Of a DNA stretch of 14,522 nucleotides, positions 7,529-13,642 are shown in pieces (the first letter of the stretch is position 1; each line of letters begins with the position of its first letter). Made by a program: the position numbers and the translations under genes. Origin of the DNA: Oscillospiraceae bacterium. Lineage in GTDB: Bacteria > Bacillota_A > Clostridia > Oscillospirales > WRJC01. The notes beneath the pieces were generated by a model. It was not told the origin of the DNA. It saw nothing but the letters and a program-made list of their open reading frames with translations, and did not search any database. The stretch covers positions 1-14,522 of the forward strand of contig WQXD01000064.1 of NCBI GenBank assembly GCA_009785015.1, read 5' to 3'.

Positions 7529-8632
7529 ATGAGCTACAATTTTAAAAGCGCGGGCGAATTAAACCCAATTGACAAACTTCCGGAAATTTTACTCGATTGC
7601 GAAGGCAAAAAAATCGCAGACGCGAAAGAATGGTCAAAGCACGCGAAATACTTAAAAGAGATGCTGAAATATTACATGTACGGCGAAGTTTTTGATAATT
7701 CCCGAAATTTCAGGGTGTCGGGGGAAGTTTTGTTTTCGGAAGAAGTACACGGCAGGCAGGCAATCCACGAATTCGTGAAGGTCACATTCGGCGAAAACGA
7801 TAAAAGATTGTCTCTGTTCGCCGAAATCACGCGACCGAACAAACCCGGCCGATTCCGGGTTATAACCTATATCGCTTTTCCGAATGCGAGAGATTACGAA
7901 ATCGAACATGAAGCAGTCGTCAAAAGAAATTATGCAATCGCGCTCTTCAATTACGAACAGCTTGCACCGGACAAAAGCGGCGCGGATTTAAAAAGCCTGC
8001 CGCTCTGCGAAATGCTGGGCGAAGATTTGGATTTAAAAGCTGTGGGTTTATGGGCGTTTTGCAATATGCGCCTAATCGATTACCTCGAAGAAACCGAATA
8101 TTCCCTCAAAGACAACTATATCGTCACCGGCCATTCGCGCAACGGCAAGGCCGCGCTGTGCGCGGGGATATTTGACGAGCGCGTAAAGGTCACTGTGCCC
8201 AACAATTCCGGCTGCGGGGGCTGCGGCTGTTTCAGATATCTCGGACCGCGCGGGCAGATCACGCAGAATACCGAAAAAGTGGAGAGTTTGGAAAGAATAA
8301 CAAAAACATTCCCGCACTGGTTTTCCGAAAATTTAAATCAATTTTACGATTCGGACAAAAATTATTCGGAAAGCTCCGCGTTAAACAACAAACTGCCCTT
8401 TGATCTGCATTTCAACAAAGCGCTTGTCGCCCCGCGCGCGCTTTTGTCGCTCGAAGCATACGGCGACGAGTGGGCTAATCCGGAGGGCTCGAAAATCACG
8501 CACGACGCGGCCCGGCCGGTTTTTGATTTTTTGGGCGTGCCCGAAAATATCGACATAAGGTTCAGGGAAGGCGGGCACGACTTCGGAATGCGCGACTGGC
8601 TGGAGTTGTTGGATTTTTGCGACAAAGTTTAA
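7529..8632 (+). CDS. CE15-like alpha/beta hydrolase (glucuronoyl esterase family), cytosolic
   Basis: This 367-residue protein has the serine nucleophile in GHSRNGK (residues 201-207, Ser203), matching the G-C-S-R-N-G-K signature of carbohydrate esterase family 15. The CE15 NNSGCGGxGCFR segment is present at 225-235, as is the conserved APRALLSLEAYGDEWANPEG region (301-320) that carries acidic residues, and His350 in GGHDFG is the likely catalytic His. Family members cleave the ester between 4-O-methylglucuronic acid in xylan and lignin, or related esters. Most are secreted. This one starts MSYNFKSAGE with no signal peptide, so a cytosolic substrate, for example an imported oligosaccharide ester, or a different acyl ester is more likely. 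The start is well supported by AAGGGG seven to eight bases before the ATG. It follows the unrecognised small gene by 12 bases. No U-tract terminator follows. Confidence 0.78.
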   Translation: MSYNFKSAGELNPIDKLPEILLDCEGKKIADAKEWSKHAKYLKEMLKYYMYGEVFDNSRNFRVSGEVLFSEEVHGRQAIHEFVKVTFGENDKRLSLFAEITRPNKPGRFRVITYIAFPNARDYEIEHEAVVKRNYAIALFNYEQLAPDKSGADLKSLPLCEMLGEDLDLKAVGLWAFCNMRLIDYLEETEYSLKDNYIVTGHSRNGKAALCAGIFDERVKVTVPNNSGCGGCGCFRYLGPRGQITQNTEKVESLERITKTFPHWFSENLNQFYDSDKNYSESSALNNKLPFDLHFNKALVAPRALLSLEAYGDEWANPEGSKITHDAARPVFDFLGVPENIDIRFREGGHDFGMRDWLELLDFCDKV

Positions 8633-8641
8633 ATGTAATAT

Positions 8642-8679
8642 TTCCAGGCGTGCAAATGAGATTTATGTAAGGCCTGGAA
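8642..8679. repeat. Perfect 8-bp inverted repeat (stem-loop) after the esterase gene
   Basis: TTCCAGGC (8642-8649) and GCCTGGAA (8672-8679) are exact reverse complements around a 22-base loop. It starts 9 bases after the esterase stop. No T-run follows on either strand, so it is not a standard intrinsic terminator. It could protect the 3' end of the mRNA or bind a protein. Confidence 0.5.
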
Positions 8680-8742
8680 GGCAAGAAAATAATCAACCCC
8701 ACAATATTCTACCGAAAATGTCGGATGGCAATTTAGTAAGCC

Positions 8743-8751
8743 TGTTATAAT
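8743..8751 (+). promoter_or_regulatory. Extended -10 promoter of the first AraC-type gene
   Basis: TG-T-TATAAT is an extended -10 box located 24 bases before ATG 8776. No good -35 is present at the right distance, which is usual for extended -10 promoters. An AGGGGG ribosome binding site sits 8 bases before the ATG. Confidence 0.5.
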
Positions 8752-8775
8752 TATTGCAGAAAGGGGGTCGGAAAC

Positions 8776-9627
8776 ATGGATATTCTCACTCAATTAAACC
8801 GTGCGATGGCATATATCGAAACTCATATTGACGATGATTTGGCTCTTGCCGATATTTCGAGCGTAACCGCATATTCAACATATCATTTTGGTCGGCTGTT
8901 CTACTATATCGCCGATATGCCCTTGTCCGAATACATTCGCAAACGTAAGCTGTCGCTGGCGGCGATGAAACTGCAAAACGGAAGTGAAAAAGTTATTGAT
9001 TTGGCAGTGATGTTCGGCTATGAAAACGCAGACAGTTTCAGCCGCGCTTTTGTAAAACAACACGGCGTTACACCTTCCGCAGCGCGTCAACCGGGCGTGA
9101 ATTTAACCATTTTTCCGCCGCTCACTTTTCAAATCAAAATTAAAGGAGTGCAGGCAATGAATTGGAGAATTGAGGAAAAAGAGGCATTTGAGGTGTTCGG
9201 TATTGAAAAAATGTTTACTGCGGGTGAATCAAACGACGTTCCGGCATTTTGGGATGAATCAGCAAACGACGGCAGCCGGATAAAATTGGCTGAACGGGCG
9301 GCGGGATTGCCCGGACCAAACGCAATTTGTGGCGCTACGGATTCTAAAACAAACAAATTTTCCTACATGATTTGTTTTGAATTTAAAAATGGCCTTAATA
9401 CTGACGGATTTAAAATAGTACCCATACCCAAGCAAACATGGGCGGTATTCCGCGCTGATGTGAACGAATACGGCGACAAGATACCCGAACTTTTCGGACG
9501 AGTTTACAGCGAATGGTTCCCTTCTTCCGGTTACGAAAAAGTTGAAGGCTGGGACATGGAGATTTATGGCGCATATCCTGACAATAAAAAATATGAGGAG
9601 GTATGGGTTCCGGTACGAAAAAGTTGA
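8776..9627 (+). CDS. AraC-type transcriptional regulator with GyrI-like effector-binding domain
   Basis: This 283-residue protein has two parts. Residues 1-105 form the AraC/XylS DNA-binding domain with two helix-turn-helix units, the first around LALADISSVTAYSTYHFGRLF (two stretches, 22-42) and the second around VIDLAVMFGYENADSFSRAF (73-92), ending in the family's GVTPSAAR (97-104). Residues about 128-283 match the GyrI-like small-molecule-binding domain: WRIEEKEAFEVFGIE (130-144), the SYMICFEF strand, WAVFRADV (142 residues before nothing else of note) and a C-terminal EIYG..PDNKKYEEVWVPV strand. Such proteins sense hydrophobic cations or other small ligands and activate efflux or detoxification genes. 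The ATG is supported by AGGGGG with 8-nt spacing. It converges on a second protein of the same architecture. A strong internal ribosome binding site and ATG sit precisely at Met128 (see separate entry). Confidence 0.88.
   Translation: MDILTQLNRAMAYIETHIDDDLALADISSVTAYSTYHFGRLFYYIADMPLSEYIRKRKLSLAAMKLQNGSEKVIDLAVMFGYENADSFSRAFVKQHGVTPSAARQPGVNLTIFPPLTFQIKIKGVQAMNWRIEEKEAFEVFGIEKMFTAGESNDVPAFWDESANDGSRIKLAERAAGLPGPNAICGATDSKTNKFSYMICFEFKNGLNTDGFKIVPIPKQTWAVFRADVNEYGDKIPELFGRVYSEWFPSSGYEKVEGWDMEIYGAYPDNKKYEEVWVPVRKS
9142..9159 (+). promoter_or_regulatory. Internal Shine-Dalgarno plus ATG at the effector-domain boundary (first AraC gene)
   Basis: AAAGGAG (9142-9148) is followed after 8 bases by an in-frame ATG (9157-9159) encoding Met128, exactly where the GyrI-like domain begins. 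Translation from here would give a free 156-residue effector domain, the normal size of stand-alone GyrI-like proteins. Whether it is used is unknown. Confidence 0.5.
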
Positions 9628-9652
9628 ACATAAGATCATGAATAAGAAAAAG

Positions 9653-9683
9653 AGCGGCGAGTATTAAATCTCGCTGCTTTTTT
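9653..9683. terminator. Bidirectional intrinsic terminator between the convergent AraC genes
   Basis: AGCGGCGAG (9653-9661) pairs with CTCGCTGCT (9670-9678), with one G-U pair, around an 8-base loop. Six T's follow on the plus strand (9678-9683), and A-rich sequence (9642-9651) on the other side supplies a U-tract for the minus strand. It lies between stops at 9627 and 9694. Confidence 0.85.
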
Positions 9684-9693
9684 AATAGCGTGT

Positions 9694-10593
9694 TTATTTG
9701 CGTTTTTGAATTGGTACACATATATCCATCTGCACTATGTCGCCATGATCGCGTTCATCATACGCCTCGAAGTCCAAGCGGGTATCGTCGTATTCATAAT
9801 GCGACCCCGGTAGCCAACCGGTCAATATTTTTTCCCATGTGTCCACGATAGACCGCGTGTATTGTTCGTCCGGTACTTTGGGTGTGGTAAATACGGCGTA
9901 TAACCCACCGGGCATTTCTACTTTTCGCATATCCGGTTCGATTTTAGTGATATCAGCGCTGTTGTCAAAAGATACGCCCAGCAGATACATAAACTCCCCG
10001 GTCTTTTCGTCTACGTCAAAACAAAGCGCGTATTCACCATGTTTTGCCGGCGAAAAGGCATCGTAAAGTCTTGATAGGCGTTTTCCGTAATCAAGAGCGA
10101 TTGTGTTCCAATAAGCCGGTGCATCGGCACTCCTTTTTACAGACGCCAATGAATGGCGGCTTACGACACCGATGACGGCGAATGGTTGTATTTCCTTGAT
10201 TTGAACCTGCATATTAAATCCTCCATGTTTTAATTTTACGCCGGTGATTGTCGCTTTTTTCGGCGGATTGGCTATAATATGCAAACGATGAAGAGACGGA
10301 GGGTATCCGAAGCACTTCTTGAAAGCTTTGGTAAACCCCGCATGGGTTTCAAACCCGAAATCCATTGCCACGTCTATAATTCGCCCGCCTTGCGACAATT
10401 CGTGCAGCGCGTATTCCAGCTTGCGCCGTATCACATAGTTCATAACCGGCGTCCCGGTCAGAGCCATAAATACCCTGCAGAAGTGGTAAACGGAATAATT
10501 CGCCGCGCGCGCGAGTTCATCGACCCGGATGTTTTCCGTGATTCTGTTGTCTATTTCATCCAGAACCGACTGAACCATAACTTCATATTCCAT
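9694..10593 (-). CDS. AraC-type transcriptional regulator with GyrI-like effector-binding domain (second copy)
   Basis: This 299-residue protein has the same architecture as the convergent neighbour. The N-terminal AraC domain has its first helix-turn-helix around IRVDELARAANYSVYHFCRV (22-41), the second around IIDVAMDFGFETHAGFTKAF (72-91), and the closing FGYPPSLHR (95-103). The GyrI-like domain runs from about 128 to 299, with IKEIQPFAVIGVV (132-144), YALCFDVDE and a C-terminal MDICVPI strand. The start is ATG 10593, with AAAGGAGG seven bases upstream; a TTG at 10656 would put that site inside the gene. The two copies are clearly diverged in sequence, so they are paralogues or independent acquisitions rather than a recent duplication. 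It faces away from the GrpB-APH gene across a 210-base divergent promoter region and may regulate it. Confidence 0.88.
   Translation of the reverse strand: MEYEVMVQSVLDEIDNRITENIRVDELARAANYSVYHFCRVFMALTGTPVMNYVIRRKLEYALHELSQGGRIIDVAMDFGFETHAGFTKAFKKCFGYPPSLHRLHIIANPPKKATITGVKLKHGGFNMQVQIKEIQPFAVIGVVSRHSLASVKRSADAPAYWNTIALDYGKRLSRLYDAFSPAKHGEYALCFDVDEKTGEFMYLLGVSFDNSADITKIEPDMRKVEMPGGLYAVFTTPKVPDEQYTRSIVDTWEKILTGWLPGSHYEYDDTRLDFEAYDERDHGDIVQMDICVPIQKRK
10210..10224 (-). promoter_or_regulatory. Internal Shine-Dalgarno plus ATG at the effector-domain boundary (second AraC gene)
   Basis: On the minus strand GGAGG (10220-10224) is followed after 7 bases by an in-frame ATG (10210-10212) encoding Met128. 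This is the same residue number and domain boundary as in the first AraC gene. Initiation here would give a free 172-residue GyrI-like domain. Confidence 0.5.
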
Positions 10594-10621
10594 TGTGCCG
10601 CCTCCTTTCGCCGGTGAATTT

Positions 10622-10630
10622 AGTATAGCA
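10622..10630 (-). promoter_or_regulatory. Extended -10 promoter of the second AraC-type gene
   Basis: On the minus strand TG-C-TATACT lies 28 bases before ATG 10593. No convincing -35 is seen at 16-18 bases upstream. Confidence 0.5.
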
Positions 10631-10705
10631 CAGAGGAATTGCTGCCGCTTTTCCAATCTTGCTATGCTTACAATTTAGGGTAAAAAATCAAGTGCGATTT
10701 TTTCG

Positions 10706-10719
10706 TTTGCGTTCGCAAA
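10706..10719. repeat. 14-bp palindrome upstream of the GrpB-APH promoter (possible operator)
   Basis: TTTGCG-TT-CGCAAA is a perfect inverted repeat with a 2-base centre, ending 6 bases before the -35 box at 10726. It lies in the divergent region between the second AraC gene and the GrpB-APH gene, where an activator or repressor would be expected to bind. No U-tract follows, so it is not a terminator. Confidence 0.4.
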
Positions 10720-10725
10720 TCGTTA

Positions 10726-10754
10726 TTGAATTATTAAGAGCCTTGTGGTATAAT
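10726..10754 (+). promoter_or_regulatory. Promoter of the GrpB-APH gene
   Basis: TTGAAT (10726-10731) and TATAAT (10749-10754) are separated by 17 bases, and a TG at 10746-10747 makes an extended -10. This is among the best promoter matches in the window. It leaves a leader of about 40 bases before ATG 10804. Confidence 0.7.
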
Positions 10755-10803
10755 TATGTAGAGTTCCAGTAAAACGGATTTAAACGAACAAAAGGATATA
10801 TAT

Positions 10804-12273
10804 ATGATTTTAGGATTGAAACGCGGTGTGGTCGAACTCGCCGACCACGACCCGGAATGGGAGCGAATCGCACGCGAAACCATAGTGCGGCTTTGGCGCG
10901 TTTTGGGTACTGCGGCAAAAGATATACAGCACGTCGGCAGTACGGCAATCAAGGGAATAAAAGCGAAACCGATTATTGATATTGCCGTAGCTGTATTTAA
11001 TTTTGATGATGTAATGGTTTTATCTCCGGTGTTAGAAAAACAAGGTTTTATATGTGTTGGTTGGGAAAGCGATGGGAAAGTTCAACCAATGTATCAATGT
11101 GGCGAATTTATTTCGGGTGAAAAACTTCCAATTATGCTGACGCATTTTATTCATATTGTCATGGCGGACAGCCAACAATGGCATGACTATATCAATCACA
11201 GGGATTATATGAATACTTGCCCAGTAGCTGCACAAGAATATGAATCATTAAAATTAAAGTTAGCGGAAGAAAACAGAAGTAATTATCATAAATATTTTTT
11301 AGGCAAACAGAATCATATTCATGAAACAGTGAGAATCGCTCAATTATGGAATGAATTTTATCGTAAATTTACGCAAATTACCCCAATCAATAAAGGCTGG
11401 TCGGAAGACAAAAAATACTGCGTGGAAACCGCGGACGGTTGGCGTATGCTCCTGCGCGTATCGGACATAGCGGAATATGACCGTAAAAAAATTGAATATG
11501 AGATGATGGAACGCGTGTATAATCTCGGTGTTCTTACGCCACAACCGCTTGGTTTCGGTGTGTGCGACGGCGGGAAAAGCGTCTATTCGCTGTCCGGCTG
11601 GCTCGATGGGAAGGACGCTGATGTTGCATGGCCCGATATGTCAGAAGCGAATAGATATGCTTTGGGATTGAAGGCAGGAGAAACGTTGCGAAAAATCCAC
11701 ACCTTGCCTGCTCCTGAAAATGCTGAACCATGGGAAACATGGTTTTATCGTAAAGTACAAAACAGGATTGATTTCTATAACGCTAACCCTGTCAAATCCA
11801 AAAGCGGCGATATAATCGTTCGTTATTTACAAGAGCACAAACATTTGCTCGATAACAGGCCTCAGACATTTAATCACGGCGATTACACCATAGTAAATCT
11901 GATAATTATGCCTGACGGTCAAGTGGGCGTTATTGATTTCGATGCTTACAACAAAGGTTACGGCGATTCGTGGTGGGAGTTTGACCCTATAAATTGGGGT
12001 AACGAACTTAACATCAAATTTTATATTGGTTTTATTAAAGGTTATTTTAACGGCGAACCGCCGGACGAGTTTTTCATAATGCTCTCATATTATCTTGCAT
12101 ACCGGGCATTGGCGGATTTTTGTGATATTTCGAGTGGAATTTACGGCAGCCCGAAAGAAGGTATGTTGTGTGTAAACAATGTCCTTCGTTGGTTTGATAA
12201 TATGAAAAACCCTGTGCCGTCGTGGTATCTCAAAGATTTCAATCGTATATCAATGGTTTCGGCAAGTCGTTAG
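10804..12273 (+). CDS. GrpB-domain / aminoglycoside phosphotransferase-like fusion protein
   Basis: This 489-residue protein joins two domains. Residues 1 to about 180 match the GrpB (UPF0157) nucleotidyltransferase-like family: HVGSTAIKGIKAKPIIDIAV (43-62), the THFIHIV strand (113-119), NHRDYMNTCPVAAQEYESLK (131-150) and YHKYFLGKQNHI. Residues about 190-489 match the aminoglycoside phosphotransferase/choline kinase fold: a catalytic HGDYTIVNL (358-366, Asp360 and Asn365) and the metal-binding IDFD (377-380), followed by WWEFDPINW. Both domains appear complete, so it probably transfers a phosphate, and perhaps also a nucleotide, to a small molecule; the substrate is unknown. The ATG has AAAGGA seven bases upstream and a good promoter. 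Base composition changes abruptly inside the GrpB part (see findings). It is followed by a kinase and a NUDIX gene on the same strand. Confidence 0.85.
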   Translation: MILGLKRGVVELADHDPEWERIARETIVRLWRVLGTAAKDIQHVGSTAIKGIKAKPIIDIAVAVFNFDDVMVLSPVLEKQGFICVGWESDGKVQPMYQCGEFISGEKLPIMLTHFIHIVMADSQQWHDYINHRDYMNTCPVAAQEYESLKLKLAEENRSNYHKYFLGKQNHIHETVRIAQLWNEFYRKFTQITPINKGWSEDKKYCVETADGWRMLLRVSDIAEYDRKKIEYEMMERVYNLGVLTPQPLGFGVCDGGKSVYSLSGWLDGKDADVAWPDMSEANRYALGLKAGETLRKIHTLPAPENAEPWETWFYRKVQNRIDFYNANPVKSKSGDIIVRYLQEHKHLLDNRPQTFNHGDYTIVNLIIMPDGQVGVIDFDAYNKGYGDSWWEFDPINWGNELNIKFYIGFIKGYFNGEPPDEFFIMLSYYLAYRALADFCDISSGIYGSPKEGMLCVNNVLRWFDNMKNPVPSWYLKDFNRISMVSASR

Positions 12274-12287
12274 GTGATACGGTTGTC

Positions 12288-12353
12288 ATGTCGCCGGAAG
12301 AATTTCGTATCGGAGGTTTAGTCGATGAAATCAGCAATGTATATACAATGTAA
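12288..12353 (+). other. Short out-of-frame open segment, possible gene remnant
   Basis: Just after the GrpB-APH stop, another frame reads ATG to TAA for 21 residues (MSPEEFRIGGLVDEISNVYTM), and the same frame is open upstream of the ATG with a protein-like INGFGKSLGDTVV. There is no ribosome binding site. It could be the tail of a lost gene or an old C-terminus shifted out of frame. I do not recognise the family, and chance cannot be excluded. Confidence 0.25.
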
Positions 12354-12384
12354 ATCAAATGATTGAGGAATGGAGGGCGGCAAA

Positions 12385-12924
12385 ATGATTAGCCCCCACG
12401 GAATAATCGTATTCGGCGCAAACGGAAGCGGAAAAACCACGCTTGGACGCGAACTGGCGCGTCTTTTGAGTTTCAAGCATATGGATCATGAGGATTATTC
12501 GTTCAAAAAATCGGATATTCCATATACTGATCCGCGGACAAATGAGGAATGTATTGAATTGATGCTTGCTGATATAGAAAAATATCGCTTGTTTGTCATT
12601 ACCGCAGTCACCGGCGATTTTGGCGACGAAATTCCGCAATATTACAAACTCGCCGTATATCTCAAAGCACCGCTTGGACTTCGTATGGAGCGTGTAAAAC
12701 AACGAGAGTATGATAAATTCGGAGATCGCGTCCGTAAGGGCGGCGATATGTATGAGCAACGATTAGAATTTCATAAATTCGTGGCTTCGCGTCCGTTATC
12801 AAAAATCGATCAATGGGCAGAAACCTTAACTTGTCCTGTTATTCATGTTGACGGCACAGATGATTGGCGTACAAATGCGGAAAAAATAGCGAAATATTAT
12901 GATTTGTCTTATATTGAGGAATAG
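12385..12924 (+). CDS. Small P-loop kinase-like ATPase
   Basis: This 179-residue protein begins with a strand and the Walker A motif GANGSGKTT (residues 11-19), then HMDHEDYSF, like the substrate-binding start of adenylate kinase-type and shikimate kinase-type P-loop kinases. A later strand LFVITAVTGDF (69-79) fits the core, and the segment R-V-R-K-G-G-D-M-Y-E-Q-R resembles a lid with arginines. It probably phosphorylates a small metabolite or nucleotide; the substrate cannot be read from the sequence. I chose ATG 12385, preceded by GGAGG eight bases upstream; an ATG at 12370 lies ahead of that site and is less likely. It is 111 bases after the GrpB-APH stop and ends 3 bases before the NUDIX start, so the two small genes form an operon. 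Confidence 0.75.
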   Translation: MISPHGIIVFGANGSGKTTLGRELARLLSFKHMDHEDYSFKKSDIPYTDPRTNEECIELMLADIEKYRLFVITAVTGDFGDEIPQYYKLAVYLKAPLGLRMERVKQREYDKFGDRVRKGGDMYEQRLEFHKFVASRPLSKIDQWAETLTCPVIHVDGTDDWRTNAEKIAKYYDLSYIEE

Positions 12925-12927
12925 AAC

Positions 12928-13416
12928 ATGAGCGATATTTTGTTTCGTACAAAAAATTACATATTCAGCTACCGCACCGCAGGGATTCTTGTCCATGGGG
13001 ATAGGGTTCTGCTGCAAAAGCCGAGCAACAGCGGGGATTACGCCTTCCCCGGAGGCCATATCGCTTTTGGCGAAACAACCGCGGAAACCCTGATCCGCGA
13101 GTTCAAAGAAGAAATGGGCGCGGATATTGAAGTCACTGAATTAAAATGGGTGGAGGAAAACTTCTTTTCGTGGGGGGATAAACCATGCCATCAGATTAGC
13201 CTTTCCTATTTGGTAAGGCTGAAAGACACGGCACAAATTCCGCTTGACGGTCGGTTTATCAGTGAAGAATACCGCGAAAACGATGATAACGCAATATATT
13301 TCTACTGGATTCCGCTGGACGAAGTAAAAAATATCAACGTGTATCCCGCTAATGCGGCGGAGTTACTGCTGAAACTTGATGATGGCGTGAAGCATTTCGT
13401 ATACAGGGAGGGATAA
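12928..13416 (+). CDS. NUDIX hydrolase
   Basis: This 162-residue protein contains a complete NUDIX box, G-x5-E-x7-REFKEEMGA (residues 43-65: Gly43, Glu49, Arg57, Glu58, Glu61, Glu62, Gly64), preceded by the usual YAFPGGH. It hydrolyses a nucleoside diphosphate linked to another moiety, using a divalent metal; the exact substrate is unknown, and the family is too broad to choose. The ATG at 12928 has GAGGA seven bases upstream and is only 3 bases after the kinase stop. The neighbouring kinase and phosphotransferase genes suggest nucleotide clean-up or small-molecule modification. Confidence 0.88.
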   Translation: MSDILFRTKNYIFSYRTAGILVHGDRVLLQKPSNSGDYAFPGGHIAFGETTAETLIREFKEEMGADIEVTELKWVEENFFSWGDKPCHQISLSYLVRLKDTAQIPLDGRFISEEYRENDDNAIYFYWIPLDEVKNINVYPANAAELLLKLDDGVKHFVYREG

Positions 13417-13456
13417 AAAATAATTTTATTGAAAAAAGAAGGATAAAATCAAGAAT

Positions 13457-13609
13457 ATGATTAAAAGAATCGCAATAATAGACAAACTGCATAAAATATT
13501 AAACCCTTTGCCGTTTATTTACGCCTTTTGGCTTGAAGGCGCGGACGCCATCGGCACGGCCGACGAATACAGCGATATTGATAAAAACAGCGGCGCACAG
13601 CACTTCTAA
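13457..13609 (+). pseudogene. Truncated nucleotidyltransferase cut by IS200/IS605 insertion
   Basis: The reading frame from ATG 13457 gives 50 residues. Residues 1-42 match the N-terminus of small nucleotidyltransferases of the aminoglycoside/MNT type: IIDKLHKILNPLPFIYAFWLEG in two pieces, then GADAIGTADEYSDID, which contains the G-S/A-x-x-x-G-T-A-D-x-x-S-D-I-D metal-binding motif. Similarity stops after the second Asp. The remaining eight codons (KNSGAQHF) are unlike the family and run into a stop at 13607-13609. The break falls directly after TTGAT (13578-13582), so the tail is best explained as the left end of the mobile element. The rest of the gene may lie beyond the element, outside the window. 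The ribosome binding site (AAGGA) is 13 bases upstream, rather far. Confidence 0.75.
13578..13582 (+). other. Probable IS insertion target TTGAT
   Basis: TTGAT is the target pentanucleotide of ISDra2, a characterised IS200/IS605 element that inserts 3' of it. Here it forms the end of the Ile-Asp codons where the nucleotidyltransferase similarity stops. The element is not proven to be ISDra2-like, so the junction is inferred. Confidence 0.5.
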
Positions 13610-13642
13610 AATGGAACGATTAAGCGCGGTTAGGCGCGAAGT
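13602..13642. repeat. Candidate left-end hairpin of the IS element
   Basis: ACTTC (13602-13606) and GAAGT (13638-13642) are inverted repeats enclosing a tight GC-rich hairpin, GCGC (13624-13627) with GCGC (13634-13637) around GGTTAG. It overlaps the tnpA 3' end and lies some 20-60 bases inside the presumed left end, where IS200/IS605 subterminal hairpins occur. The exact hairpin recognised by TnpA cannot be fixed by eye. Confidence 0.35.

Noticed and set aside
8642..8679. Terminator for the esterase gene
   Set aside because: The stem is perfect but there is no T-run after it, and the 22-base loop is too long for a standard intrinsic terminator.
10594..10656. 21-codon extension of the second AraC protein from TTG 10656
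   Set aside because: It would put the AAAGGAGG ribosome binding site and the -10 box inside the gene.
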